Notes: generated by a model from the letters alone, not told the origin. Positions 6,318 through 15,103 are shown, counted from the first letter of the stretch. The stretch: DNA of 34,366 nucleotides from JBFIHF01 sp964411125 (GCA_964411125.1 CAYPJU010000075.1:1-34366); one strand, 5' to 3'. Numbers and translations: made by a program.

Positions 6318-9011
6318 ATGAGCGCGATGACGATGATGACCGACGACGAAGTACGACGTACCGAGTCGGCCGGACCCGAGGCGGGGTTCGGTCGCGTGCG
6401 CACCGAGCTGGGGAACCTGCCGGTGAAAGCGCTCGACGTTCGCACCCGGATTTCGGGCCTCGTGTTCGAGGTGGTGATGCGGCAGACGTATCGCAACGGC
6501 TACGACCGGCCTCTGGAAGCGACCTACATCTTTCCGCTGCCGGACCGAGCAGCGGTGAGTGACTTCCGGATGTTCGTCGGACCCCGGGAGATCCGCGGCG
6601 AGCTGAAGGAGAGGGGCGAGGCGCGACGGCAGTATCAGGAAGCGATCGAGCAGGGGCATCGCGCGTCGATCGTCGAGGAAGAGCGGCCCGACGTCTTCAC
6701 GATGCGTGTCGGCAACATCGAGCCAGGCGAGGAGATCACGGTCGAGTTCACCCTGACCGGCCCGCTGATCTTCGCCGACGGCGAGGCGACGTTTCGATTT
6801 CCGCTGGTCGTGGCCCCTCGGTACGTGCCGGGCACCCCGCTGGGCGGGGGAGACGTCGGGACGGGCACGTCGCCGGACACCGACGCGGTGCCGGACGCCT
6901 CGCGCATCACGCCGCCGACGTTGCTGGAAGGGTTCCCGAACCCCATCGCGCTCTCGCTCTCCGTGGAGCTCGCACCGATGGGGATGGAGATTTCCGACGT
7001 CCGTTCCAGCCTCCACGCGGTGACCGAGTCGACGAGCGGGGGCGCGCGTGTCTTTCGGATTCGGCCCGGCGAGCGGGTCAATCGCGACTTCATCTTGCGG
7101 TTCGCCGTGGGGGGAGAGGACGTGGTGACCGACGCCGTGATGGAACGGGACGAAGAGGGCAAGGAGGGGACCCTGATGGTGACGATCGTACCTCCCAGGA
7201 TGAGCGTCGCATCCAAACCGCGCGACGTCGTCTTCGTCCTCGATCGGTCAGGCAGCATGGAGGGGTGGAAGATGGTGGCGGCTCGTAGGGCGCTGGGGCG
7301 AATGCTCGACACACTGGGACCCGAAGACCGCTTTCAGGTCATCGCGTTCGACACGGTGTCCGAACCAATGGAGGCGGGCCTCGTGAACGCGACGAACCGG
7401 AACCGATACCGCGCGATCGAGCACCTCTCGAAGATCGACGCGCGCGGCGGAACCGAGATGGCCGAACCCCTTCTGCAGGCCGTCGACATGCTCGGGAGCG
7501 GATACGAAGACCGGCAGCGAATGGTGGTGCTCGTGACGGACGGTCAGGTGGGCAACGAGGGGCAGATCGTCGCGGAGATTCAGCGCCGCAAGACGAGCGC
7601 TCGGATTCACACGGTCGGGATCGATCAGGCGGTGGCTGCCGGTTTCTTGAACCGGCTCGCCGAGCTGGGCGGGGGGCGTTGCGAGCTGGTGGAGAGCGAG
7701 GATCGGCTCGACGAGGCGATGACGCGGATTCACCGCGCGGTGGGGACCCCCGCGGTCACCGAGCTGCGTGTGGCGCTCGATGGTGCGGAACTCGACCCGA
7801 ACAGCGTCGTTCCCCACCGACCCGTCGACCTCTTCGAGGGAGCCGTGGTCCGCGTGATGGGGCGTTGCCGCGGGACGGGAGGGCCGCGCGTGAGAATCAG
7901 CGGGCAGCGTGCGGACGGGACACCCTTCGAGAGGACCGTGGCTGTGCGGACCGAGCCTGCGGGACCGATCCGCAAGCTCTGGGCGCGCGGAAGAGTGCGT
8001 CACCTGGAGGATCGGTACGCAGCTGCAGCGTCGCCCGGGCTCAACGACGAGATCGTGGCGACGTCGCTCAGGTTCGGAGTTCTCTGTCGGTTCACGTCCT
8101 GGGTCGCGATCGACCGCGAGGCGAAAGTGGACGGTGAGGGGCTGCGACAGGTGACCCAGCCGGTCGAAAAGCCGCAGGGATGGGGCTCGCGGGGGGCGGG
8201 AATGACGATGGCCGGAGCGCTCCCACAGATGCCTACACCCCGAATGGCGCCGATGGCGGCAGCACCTGCCGGCGGCTTTTCGGTTTCGGATGGAATGGTC
8301 GGAGGAGGCTTCGACGACGACGTGGAGGCCGAGGGCTGGAGCGGTGGTCCGCCACAGCCCACCTTGCAAGCGTCGTTCGAGATGGCGCCCGAAGCTCCCT
8401 CGAAGAAACGAAAGGAGCAGGCTCGATCCGCGTCGGCGAAGGGGATGGCGACCCCGGCCCCCCCGGCAGACCGCGAGCTGGCCTCCTCGGATGTCTCGAT
8501 CCTCGGGATGCTCGGCTACCAGCTCCTCACGGGCGAAGCACCGATCGTTCCCCAGGTCTCCATCGGGATGAACAGTGACGGATCGCCGGTATGGCCCAAT
8601 CCGTTGGAGAATGTGCTCGACCCGTCGAATCCGTGGTCGGACATCTTGCGTCGCACGACGAGCCACGACCCTGCCGATAAGTTCGCCGGGCCCTCCGAGC
8701 TCCTCGCGGCGGTCGAGACGAGCCTCGGGCGTGGTGCGGATTCGCTGCCAAGGGGCCCCGCCACGCTGCGTGAGCTAGCGTCGAGCGGTCTCGAAGAGCA
8801 GGATGCGCTCGCTCTGTGGGTCGCGATGATCGAATGGGTCATCGCCTTCTACGCCGACCGCGGCGCTCCGTGCGATCTTCTCCGGCGCGCAGAAGCGTTC
8901 CGCGTCAGCGCCGAAGGCGAGTTGCTGGAGCCGGTGACCGCCGGCGAAGCGGCCGGCGAGGCGATGGGTAAGCTCAAGCGAGCCGCGGACCGGCTCGCAT
9001 TCTGGAAGTGA
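6318..9011 (+). CDS. VIT and vWA domain protein with kinase-like C-terminal segment
   Basis: An 897-residue protein without signal peptide. A VIT domain spans about residues 22-150 (EATYIFPLPDRAAV, RRQYQEAIEQG, FTMRVGNIEPGEE). A von Willebrand A domain spans about 302-475 with an intact metal site: D309-x-S-x-S313, T379 (RGGTEM) and D408 (LVTDGQ). A conserved tail segment near 575-600 is followed by a Gly/Met/Ala-rich linker (620-720). Residues 725-802 then resemble kinase subdomains IX-XI: DVSILGMLGYQLLTGEAP and later ILRRTTSHDPADKFAGPSEL. No kinase N-lobe, HRD or DFG motif is present. ATG 6318 has a CCGGAGGT ribosome-binding site 6 nt upstream. The protein probably mediates metal-dependent protein contacts; the partner is unknown. 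Cotranscribed with merR; its 3' end is 1 bp from the convergent DUF1552 gene. Confidence 0.88.
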   Translation: MSAMTMMTDDEVRRTESAGPEAGFGRVRTELGNLPVKALDVRTRISGLVFEVVMRQTYRNGYDRPLEATYIFPLPDRAAVSDFRMFVGPREIRGELKERGEARRQYQEAIEQGHRASIVEEERPDVFTMRVGNIEPGEEITVEFTLTGPLIFADGEATFRFPLVVAPRYVPGTPLGGGDVGTGTSPDTDAVPDASRITPPTLLEGFPNPIALSLSVELAPMGMEISDVRSSLHAVTESTSGGARVFRIRPGERVNRDFILRFAVGGEDVVTDAVMERDEEGKEGTLMVTIVPPRMSVASKPRDVVFVLDRSGSMEGWKMVAARRALGRMLDTLGPEDRFQVIAFDTVSEPMEAGLVNATNRNRYRAIEHLSKIDARGGTEMAEPLLQAVDMLGSGYEDRQRMVVLVTDGQVGNEGQIVAEIQRRKTSARIHTVGIDQAVAAGFLNRLAELGGGRCELVESEDRLDEAMTRIHRAVGTPAVTELRVALDGAELDPNSVVPHRPVDLFEGAVVRVMGRCRGTGGPRVRISGQRADGTPFERTVAVRTEPAGPIRKLWARGRVRHLEDRYAAAASPGLNDEIVATSLRFGVLCRFTSWVAIDREAKVDGEGLRQVTQPVEKPQGWGSRGAGMTMAGALPQMPTPRMAPMAAAPAGGFSVSDGMVGGGFDDDVEAEGWSGGPPQPTLQASFEMAPEAPSKKRKEQARSASAKGMATPAPPADRELASSDVSILGMLGYQLLTGEAPIVPQVSIGMNSDGSPVWPNPLENVLDPSNPWSDILRRTTSHDPADKFAGPSELLAAVETSLGRGADSLPRGPATLRELASSGLEEQDALALWVAMIEWVIAFYADRGAPCDLLRRAEAFRVSAEGELLEPVTAGEAAGEAMGKLKRAADRLAFWK

Positions 9012-9012
9012 C

Positions 9013-10329
9013 TCAGCGCAGCGCCTGGATCGGCCCCGTGCAGAAATCGGGGTCGCCGAAGGTGTTGATGTTGACGTCCATCGCCTGGGCCAGGGAGACG
9101 AGCAGGTTGTTGTGGGGCTCGTCGCCGAACTCGAGGAAGCGGCCGGTGTCGAAGAAGCCGTGGCAGCTCCCCGCCATGACGACCGGGATGTCGTTTCGGG
9201 TGTGGGAGTTGCCTTTGCCGAGCGAATTGACCCACACGACGACGGAGTGATCGAGGAGGGTGCCGTCCCCTTCCGGGATCGCCTTCATCTGGCCGATGAG
9301 GTAGGCGAATTGCTCGCAGAGCCAGGTGTTGATCTTCACGAGGTCGTTCTGGGCCGCGCCGTTGTTGTCGCCTTCGTGCGACAGCGAGTGGTGGCTGTCG
9401 GTGACGCCGAGGAAGTCGTAGCGCTGGCCGCTGGTGGCGCGGGAAAACTGAATGGTGGCGACGCGCGTCAGGTCGCACGACAGCGCGGTGACGAGCTGGT
9501 CCATCTGGAGCTTCCCGACGTCGGGGAAGTTGTCCTGCGCGTCGGGGTCGATGCGTGTTCCGAGCGATGGGGCCGTGCAGGTGATGACTTCCTGCGGGGT
9601 GGAGAGGCGCGTCTCGATCCGGCGAACGGACTCGAGGTGCGCGTCGACTCGCTCACGGTCGCTCGCCGCGATCTTCTGGTTCAGTTTGCCGAGATCCCCC
9701 ATCACGTGGTCGAGGACGCTGGCGCGTCGCAGCCGCGTGCGCTCGAGATCGAACGGATCGGTGTCGAGGTCGGAGAAGACGCGGTCGAAGACACTGTAGG
9801 GGTCGTTGTCGGGGAGGATCGGCTGATCACTGCCGGCGTAGACCATGGTCTGCCGGTTCTGACCGCCGGTGGCGCGGACGCCGAACTGGAGTGAATGAAA
9901 CTTCGTGGCGTCGGCGCGCTCGTTGGCGATGTGCTGATCGATGGAGATGCCGGAGGCCCAGCCGCTCATCGCATCGCCCCCGCCGGCGAAATCTCCCTCG
10001 TTGAGGGGCCGCCCGGTCAACACGGCGCCCATTCCGCGCTGGTGCGCTGCCCCGGGGCCCTTGCTGGTCACGCGCATGTCGACGCCTTCCAGCACGAGGA
10101 TGTCGTCGCGGTACGGCTCCAGCGGCGCGAGAATCTCGCTGAGGGTGAAATTTCGCTCGCCTCCGGTCGGAGCCCAGCGGAAGGGGACGGTCCCGTTGGC
10201 GCTGTAGAAGACGACGAGTCGCTTGGGGAACATCGACTGCTGCGCGTATCCGAGCGAGGGGAGGAGCGGCAGCGCGACGCTGGCTCCGGCGGCTTGTAGG
10301 AATCGTCGACGGCTGAGATCGAATTTCAT
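9013..10329 (-). CDS. DUF1552 Tat-exported protein
   Basis: A 438-residue protein that begins with a twin-arginine signal (SRRRFLQAAGASVALPLLP). The mature part carries features of the DUF1552 family: VVFYSANGTVPFRWAP, then SEILAPLEPYRDDILVLEGV, and HQRGMGAVLTGRPL. It ends with a WVNSLGKGNSHTRNDIPVVM stretch, like the sulfatase/DUF1501-type hydrolase superfamily. These proteins are common in Myxococcota and Planctomycetota, usually beside cytochrome-like DUF1592/DUF1588 proteins; no such partner is visible here. ATG 10329 has a GGAGAG ribosome-binding site. The enzyme activity of the family is not established. Confidence 0.9.
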   Translation of the reverse strand: MKFDLSRRRFLQAAGASVALPLLPSLGYAQQSMFPKRLVVFYSANGTVPFRWAPTGGERNFTLSEILAPLEPYRDDILVLEGVDMRVTSKGPGAAHQRGMGAVLTGRPLNEGDFAGGGDAMSGWASGISIDQHIANERADATKFHSLQFGVRATGGQNRQTMVYAGSDQPILPDNDPYSVFDRVFSDLDTDPFDLERTRLRRASVLDHVMGDLGKLNQKIAASDRERVDAHLESVRRIETRLSTPQEVITCTAPSLGTRIDPDAQDNFPDVGKLQMDQLVTALSCDLTRVATIQFSRATSGQRYDFLGVTDSHHSLSHEGDNNGAAQNDLVKINTWLCEQFAYLIGQMKAIPEGDGTLLDHSVVVWVNSLGKGNSHTRNDIPVVMAGSCHGFFDTGRFLEFGDEPHNNLLVSLAQAMDVNINTFGDPDFCTGPIQALR

Positions 10330-10429
10330 GGTCTCTCCTGGCAACCGGACCTGTCGTGCCGGTGGCTTCTCGACCTGCAGGATTCGTACCCGCACAAGAT
10401 GGCCGCTCACCCGCATTCTACCGTGCCGA

Positions 10430-10453
10430 GATCGCGGCACCCATGCCGCGATC
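10430..10453 (-). terminator. Strong hairpin after arsC-like gene
   Basis: GATCGCGGC and GCCGCGATC form a perfect 9-bp stem with a 6-nt loop, 24 bp beyond the stop of the ArsC-like gene and before the DUF1552 gene. No T run follows on either strand, so it may be a Rho-assisted end, an RNA-stability stem or a binding site rather than an intrinsic terminator. Confidence 0.35.
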
Positions 10454-10477
10454 GAGGCGCGTCCCCCACAGTCGAGG

Positions 10478-10825
10478 CTACTCGATGACGGGGATGACGT
10501 TCTCGGGAGGGCGGCCGATCGCGACCTTCTCGCCGCGGATCACGACGGGGCGCTCGATGAGCCGCGGGTGTTCGACGAGCGCATTGATGAGCAACTCGTG
10601 GTCGTGGACCTCTTTCAGGTTCATCGACTTGTAGATGTCTTCTTTGGTCCGCATCAGGTCCCGTGCGTCGCCGCCGAGCTTTTCGACGACGAACTCGATC
10701 TCTTCGCGCGACGGCGGAGCATCGAGATACTTCACGACCTGCGGCTCGATGCCACGGGCTTCGAGGAGCGCGAGAGTCTGCCTCGATTTCGAACAACGTG
10801 GATTGTGCCAGATGATGGTGTCCAT
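10478..10825 (-). CDS. ArsC/YfgD-like thioredoxin-fold reductase
   Basis: A 115-residue ArsC-family protein. The active-site loop is HNPRCSKSR with the catalytic Cys at residue 11. The family core follows: RTKEDIYKSM near residues 60-70, then VEHPRLIERPVVI and IGRPPENV near the C-terminus. Length and motifs fit the YfgD-like branch, so real arsenate reduction is possible but not certain; many members of this branch have no shown arsenate activity. A strong AAGGAG site lies 6 nt before the ATG. It starts 29 bp after the NhaR-like regulator on the same strand and is probably cotranscribed with it. No arsenite efflux pump or ArsR is in the window, which argues against a dedicated arsenic operon. 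Confidence 0.9.
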   Translation of the reverse strand: MDTIIWHNPRCSKSRQTLALLEARGIEPQVVKYLDAPPSREEIEFVVEKLGGDARDLMRTKEDIYKSMNLKEVHDHELLINALVEHPRLIERPVVIRGEKVAIGRPPENVIPVIE

Positions 10826-10854
10826 CGTCTGCTCCTTGGTGTCTGGTAACTGGG

Positions 10855-11754
10855 TCAGGCGAAGATCGACTGACGGGCCGCTTCGCAGATCGCCTGCACG
10901 CCGGGGTGCTTGATCTTTCGGTCGACCGAGATGGCGTAGAAGCGTTGGTTCACCCGCTCTACCGCGCCGAGAAGCTCGAGGTTGCCGCGCGCGGTGATAT
11001 CGAGCTCGACGACCGATGGGGCGGGGAAGAGTCCATCGCCAGCCTGGGCGAACGACGTCATGAGGGCCGAGTCGTCGAACTCGCCGACGACCCGTGGCGC
11101 GAATCCTTCGGCGTCGAACCAGTGTTCGAGGCTGCGCCGCAGCGCTGTCCGCGAAGTCGGCAGTAGCATCGGTGCACCTTCGAGGGACTTCGGAAAGTCC
11201 TCCCGGTATTCGTCGACCAGCTCGCTCGGGCCGAAGATCGACACGCCGGAACTTCCGAGCTGGTGGTTGTGGGCCCGAACGCTCACGGTCGGTCCGAGCG
11301 GTGCGTCGGCGATCACCACGTCGACGTGATGGACCGACAGCTCGGCGAGGAGCTCGTCGAACGTCCCCTCGACGCAGGTGATGTGGATCGGTTCGGTGAG
11401 GCGTGTCGCAGGACGGATCAACTGATAGGCGATGTCCTTCCACAACACGTCGGCGATCCCGACGGTCAGCCGCTGGGGGCGTCCGATCGGGCGAGACTTG
11501 AGGGTGTCGAGCAGCTCGTTTCCGAGGCTGAAGATCTCCTCGGCGTACTGGTACGCGAGCCGCCCCTCGGCGGTCAGATGCAGATTGCGACCTTCGCGTT
11601 CGAAGAGTTGCATCTCCAGAGAGTCCTCGAGCGTCTTGATCTGCACCGAGATCGTCGAGGGCGCGAGGTTGAGGACGTCACTCGCCGCGGAGATCGTTCC
11701 TTCACGCGCGACCACGTAGAAGTACTGAAGGTGATGGTAGTTGAGCCACTCCAT
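10855..11754 (-). CDS. nhaR: NhaR-like LysR-family regulator
   Basis: A 299-residue LysR-type regulator. The N-terminus MEWLNYHHLQYFYVVAREG, the helix-turn-helix around residues 18-40, and the stretch EEIFSLGNELLDTLKSRPIG closely resemble NhaR, the activator of the Na+/H+ antiporter gene nhaA. The effector domain (GIADVLWKDIAYQLIRPA and onward) also fits. No antiporter gene lies nearby; the downstream partner is an ArsC-like reductase, so the regulon here may differ from the Escherichia coli model. ATG 11754 matches the family's usual start and has no ribosome-binding site upstream; see the promoter entry for a possible leaderless transcript. Confidence 0.85.
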   Translation of the reverse strand: MEWLNYHHLQYFYVVAREGTISAASDVLNLAPSTISVQIKTLEDSLEMQLFEREGRNLHLTAEGRLAYQYAEEIFSLGNELLDTLKSRPIGRPQRLTVGIADVLWKDIAYQLIRPATRLTEPIHITCVEGTFDELLAELSVHHVDVVIADAPLGPTVSVRAHNHQLGSSGVSIFGPSELVDEYREDFPKSLEGAPMLLPTSRTALRRSLEHWFDAEGFAPRVVGEFDDSALMTSFAQAGDGLFPAPSVVELDITARGNLELLGAVERVNQRFYAISVDRKIKHPGVQAICEAARQSIFA

Positions 11755-11760
11755 GCCCCC

Positions 11761-11790
11761 GTTATAGCGGGTACGAGGGACATAGGTCAC
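11761..11790 (-). promoter_or_regulatory. Candidate promoter of nhaR-like gene, possibly leaderless
   Basis: On the minus strand a TATAAC -10 box (11761-11766) and a GTGACC -35 box (11785-11790) are 18 bp apart. The -10 box ends 6 nt before the A of the ATG at 11754, so transcription would begin at or next to the start codon. The -35 box matches consensus at four of six positions. Confidence 0.45.
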
Positions 11791-11870
11791 GCCCGAACAC
11801 GACGGGACGCGAACGACCTCTTCTCGGGAGGCCGTTGCCGTGCCCGATCGATGCGTCTACTGTGTGTGCC

Positions 11871-13514
11871 ATGGCTTCCCGAGACGAGAGTAAGTCGAGC
11901 GTCAGCACCGTGGCGGTCGACGAGACACAGGCGGCGCAGGTCGACTCCGACCTCGTGAGGGACAAGTTCGGGAAGTATTCGCTGGTCCGACACCTCGCCA
12001 CGGGTGGGATGGCGGAGATCTATCTCGCCGAACACGTTGGCCCCGGCGGGTTCGCCAAAGAGGTCGTGATCAAGCGGATCCTTCCGCATCTGGCGAAGGA
12101 CGAGCAGTTCACGGCGATGTTTCTCGACGAGGCGCGCCTCGCCTCGCAGCTCAACCATCCGAACATCGGGCAGATCATCGAGCTCGGCCAGCAGGGTAAC
12201 GAGCACTTCATCGCGATGGAGTTCATCGACGGCGTCTCGCTCGACGACCTGATCGAGGCGGGCATGAAGATGCCGGTCGACGTCGCGCTACGGATCGTGG
12301 CCGACACTCTCGGCGCGCTGGACTACGCTCACGAGGCTCGGGGGCGCGACGGCAAGCCGATGAACCTCGTGCACCGCGACGTCACCCCCTCCAACGTCAT
12401 GGTCTCGTCGGACGGTATCGTGAAGCTCGTCGACTTCGGCGTCGCCAAAGCAGCGAAGAAGGATCACAAGACACAGACAGGCGCGGTGAAGGGGAAGTTT
12501 GCCTACATGGCGCCGGAGCAGATCGAGACGTCGGAGGTCGACCGTCGCGCGGACGTCTTCTCCGTGGGAGTCGTCACGTACGAACTCCTCACCGGCGTCA
12601 AGCCGTTCGGCGAGGAACTCTCCGCGGTCTCTCGAATTCTGCACGAGGAACCCGAGGACCCGCGCGAGTTCCGCCCCGAGCTGCACGAGTCCGTGGTGCA
12701 GATCATTCGGCGCGCCCTGAGCAAGGATCGGGAGGACCGGTACCCGTCGGCGCGAGGGATGTTGCTCGACATCGAGACTGCGCTGCGGAAGATGAACAGC
12801 TACAGCAGCACCCGCGAGATCTCCGTGGTGGTGCGTTCGCACCTCGGGCTCGACGTCCCGGAGGACGTCGTCATCGGGATGGGCGACACCGGCATCTTCG
12901 CGGCCGACCGCTCGGCTGACTTGCTCGTCGCCGCACCCGCCGCCCCGGTCACCGAAGCAGAGCCCGCTCCCGTCTCGGTCGCTCGCCCAACCCCGAGCGA
13001 CGAACGCCAGCCTCCGAGGAACGCGGCCCCCCCGAACCGGCGAGTCATCGCGATGGCCGTCGGGGCAGGTGCCGCGGCCCTCCTCTTCATCGTGACGATC
13101 GCTGCCCTCACCGGGTCGCCGTCGGCTCCCGAGGAGCCGCCGACGATCGTCCTCAACGAAACGGCGTTCGTGGAGCCTGGTGCAGATCCCTCCCACCTCT
13201 TCGACAAGGGGGGGCATTCCGTCCTCATCGACTCGATCCCGTCGACGCGCGTCTATCGCGGCCGGCATTTCATCGGCACGACACCGCTCGAAACGCGGCT
13301 CGACCGCGGTCGGCACCGGATCGAGCTCGAGTACGGAGAGGAACGGAAGCGCACCGCCATCGAGGTGAGCGGCTCCGACGGATACCAGCGTCGGCTCATC
13401 GACTTCCGCGCGATCGGAGAGGACGACGACACCCGCCGGACGGGCGACAGCACCGAACCCGACGAGAAGCCGAAGCGGCGCAGCCTGCGGTCGCGGATCC
13501 GATCGCTCTTCTGA
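11871..13514 (+). CDS. Membrane-anchored Ser/Thr protein kinase with PEGA-like domain
   Basis: A 547-residue Hanks-type kinase. The kinase domain spans residues 36-310: Gly-rich loop LATGGMAEIY, Lys68 (EVVIK), HRD at 168-170 (VHRDVTPSN), DFG at 188-190, and YMAPEQ. A proline/alanine-rich linker leads to one membrane helix near residues 392-413. A periplasmic PEGA-like domain (IDSIPSTRVYRGRHFIGTTPLE, with the typical small beta repeats) follows at about 455-505, then a basic C-terminus. All catalytic residues are present. ATG 11871 lacks a ribosome-binding site. A TTG at 11835 has GGGAGG 3 nt upstream and would add 12 residues, so that start is possible. Divergent from the nhaR-like gene and convergent with the STN lipoprotein gene (8-bp gap). 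Confidence 0.92.
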   Translation: MASRDESKSSVSTVAVDETQAAQVDSDLVRDKFGKYSLVRHLATGGMAEIYLAEHVGPGGFAKEVVIKRILPHLAKDEQFTAMFLDEARLASQLNHPNIGQIIELGQQGNEHFIAMEFIDGVSLDDLIEAGMKMPVDVALRIVADTLGALDYAHEARGRDGKPMNLVHRDVTPSNVMVSSDGIVKLVDFGVAKAAKKDHKTQTGAVKGKFAYMAPEQIETSEVDRRADVFSVGVVTYELLTGVKPFGEELSAVSRILHEEPEDPREFRPELHESVVQIIRRALSKDREDRYPSARGMLLDIETALRKMNSYSSTREISVVVRSHLGLDVPEDVVIGMGDTGIFAADRSADLLVAAPAAPVTEAEPAPVSVARPTPSDERQPPRNAAPPNRRVIAMAVGAGAAALLFIVTIAALTGSPSAPEEPPTIVLNETAFVEPGADPSHLFDKGGHSVLIDSIPSTRVYRGRHFIGTTPLETRLDRGRHRIELEYGEERKRTAIEVSGSDGYQRRLIDFRAIGEDDDTRRTGDSTEPDEKPKRRSLRSRIRSLF

Positions 13515-13522
13515 AGTTGGGA

Positions 13523-14053
13523 TCAGCCCCCGCCGGGGGCGATCGTGACGATCTCTCCCTTTCGCTCCATCCCGGCCCCGACAGCTTGCAGGACCGCGAA
13601 GAGAGCCTCTTCGATCGTCACGTCGCGAAGTCGCATCGTGACCCGTCCCCCAACCCTCGGATCCACCACGACGTTCATCTCTCCCTCCGCCGCCAGCAAC
13701 CGCAGCACGTCGTGCACGTGGGCCTGGCGAAGGTCGATCGAGATGCGTCGCCCGGAGGCTTCGACGACACGAGTCGCGCTCGATGTCGGGGTCTCGACTT
13801 GCTCCACGGCGCGGAGCACGATCGTCGGGCTGGTCGGAGAGGTATCGCCTCTGTTCTCGGCAGCGGGAGGCGGTGAGCCGACGAGGCGGGGTTCGGAGGG
13901 GGGCGTCGTGGCCGCACAGCCGGCCAGAGCGACAAAGAGCAGTCCGCATACCGCGGGTCCGCGTCGGTCGAGGCTCAATCGTCTCGGGAGTCGGATGGTG
14001 AGGGAGCGGGCTGAGAGTCGACCTGCCTTGCAGCAGGGGTCAGCCGAGGGCAC
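13523..14053 (-). CDS. Lipoprotein with secretin/STN-like domain
   Basis: A 176-residue protein. A hydrophobic stretch and lipobox (GLLFVALAGC) lie near residues 35-46 and are followed by a proline-rich linker. The C-terminal 75 residues (RRISIDLRQAHVHDVLRLLA, NVVVDPRVGGRVTMRLRDV, IEEALFAVLQAVG) match the short beta-alpha domain at the N-terminus of secretins and TonB receptors (STN / PilQ N-domain). No secretin pore domain is attached. GTG 14053 is preceded by GAGAGG at a good distance; a TTG at 13978 would give a shorter, more typical signal peptide. It may help assemble a secretin encoded elsewhere, which is inference. Confidence 0.75.
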   Translation of the reverse strand: MPSADPCCKAGRLSARSLTIRLPRRLSLDRRGPAVCGLLFVALAGCAATTPPSEPRLVGSPPPAAENRGDTSPTSPTIVLRAVEQVETPTSSATRVVEASGRRISIDLRQAHVHDVLRLLAAEGEMNVVVDPRVGGRVTMRLRDVTIEEALFAVLQAVGAGMERKGEIVTIAPGGG

Positions 14054-14215
14054 AAAAATGCCTCTCAGAGGACGAGCGTAGCCTTAGGACATACACCAGG
14101 CTAACGGTCTGGGGGGAATGCATGTCGACCGTCCTCCAAGAGGCAATATCAATCTAGGTGCTCTACTCGTCGGCGTCAAGGCCGAGGGCGCAAGTTATCC
14201 CGATGGGGGGCGAGA

Positions 14216-14983
14216 TCACTCGCCGATGAGGAAGCCGCCGTCGATCACGTGGCTCTGGCCGGTCACGTAATTCGCCTCGTTAGACGCCAGAAAGAGTGCG
14301 ATTCCAGCGAGTTCCTCGGGCTGTCCCCATCGATTGAGCGCGGCGCGTTGGCAGTAGTGATCCGAGATCATCGGTGTCTCCGTCAGGATCTTCGCGAACT
14401 TCGTCTCCACGAGCCCCGGACAGATCGCGTTGACCCGGATTCCGTACCCGCCGAGCTCGAGGGCGAGGGTCTGGGTCATCGAAACGACGGACGCTTTCGT
14501 CATCGCGTAGACCCCCTGTAGCGGAGCGCCCTTCAGACCGTAGACGCTCGAAACGTTCACGATCGAACCGGGCAGCTCGCGCTCGATCAGACGCCGGGCG
14601 ACCTGCCGGGTCATCTCGAAATAGCCCTTCACGTTGACCTCGAACGTCTTGTCCCAGGCGCTCCACTCGACGTCGAGCATTGGCCCGAAGTAGGGGTTCG
14701 TCGCGGCGTTGTTCACGAGGATCGTCGGCGTCGAGAACTCGTCTTCCGCCCAGGAGACGAGCTCGGCGATCTGATCGGCGTCGCCGGTGTGGCAGGCGCG
14801 GCCGGCGATCCGGCCCGGGTGGCCCAGCGCGCTCACTTCGTCGACCACCTCGTCCAGGCTCGCCTGTTTTCGCGAGGCGATGACCACATCCGCGCCTTCC
14901 CGGACGAAAGCCTCGGCGATAGCCCGGCCGATGCCGCGGCTCGCGCCTGTCACGATCGCCGTCTTTCCTTCCAATCTCGCCAT
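14216..14983 (-). CDS. Short-chain dehydrogenase/reductase
   Basis: A 255-residue classical SDR. The NAD(P)-binding motif TGASRGIG is at residues 12-19, NNAA at 91-94, catalytic Ser near 145-146 (NVSSVYG), and Tyr159-x3-Lys163 (YAMTK). The substrate-binding tail NAICPGLVETKFAK and the C-terminal VTGQSHVIDGG are typical. All catalytic residues are present. The overall pattern resembles DHRS4-like and 3-oxoacyl-ACP reductase-like members, but the substrate cannot be read from sequence. The start has a GGAGA ribosome-binding site. It is a single gene, divergent from the DUF1206 gene. Confidence 0.92.
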   Translation of the reverse strand: MARLEGKTAIVTGASRGIGRAIAEAFVREGADVVIASRKQASLDEVVDEVSALGHPGRIAGRACHTGDADQIAELVSWAEDEFSTPTILVNNAATNPYFGPMLDVEWSAWDKTFEVNVKGYFEMTRQVARRLIERELPGSIVNVSSVYGLKGAPLQGVYAMTKASVVSMTQTLALELGGYGIRVNAICPGLVETKFAKILTETPMISDHYCQRAALNRWGQPEELAGIALFLASNEANYVTGQSHVIDGGFLIGE

Positions 14984-15103
14984 CCTGGTCTCCGTGTGCC
15001 GACCTCACCGATTTGACGAAGTCCGCCAGTGGTTAGGTTGATCGCATGAGTAGGGCGCAGTGCCCATTGAAATTCCGAATGTTTTTAAAGGTTGAGAAAG
15101 TCT

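Noticed and set aside
12288..13949. 553-codon minus-strand open frame
   Set aside because: Antisense to the kinase, which has all catalytic motifs.
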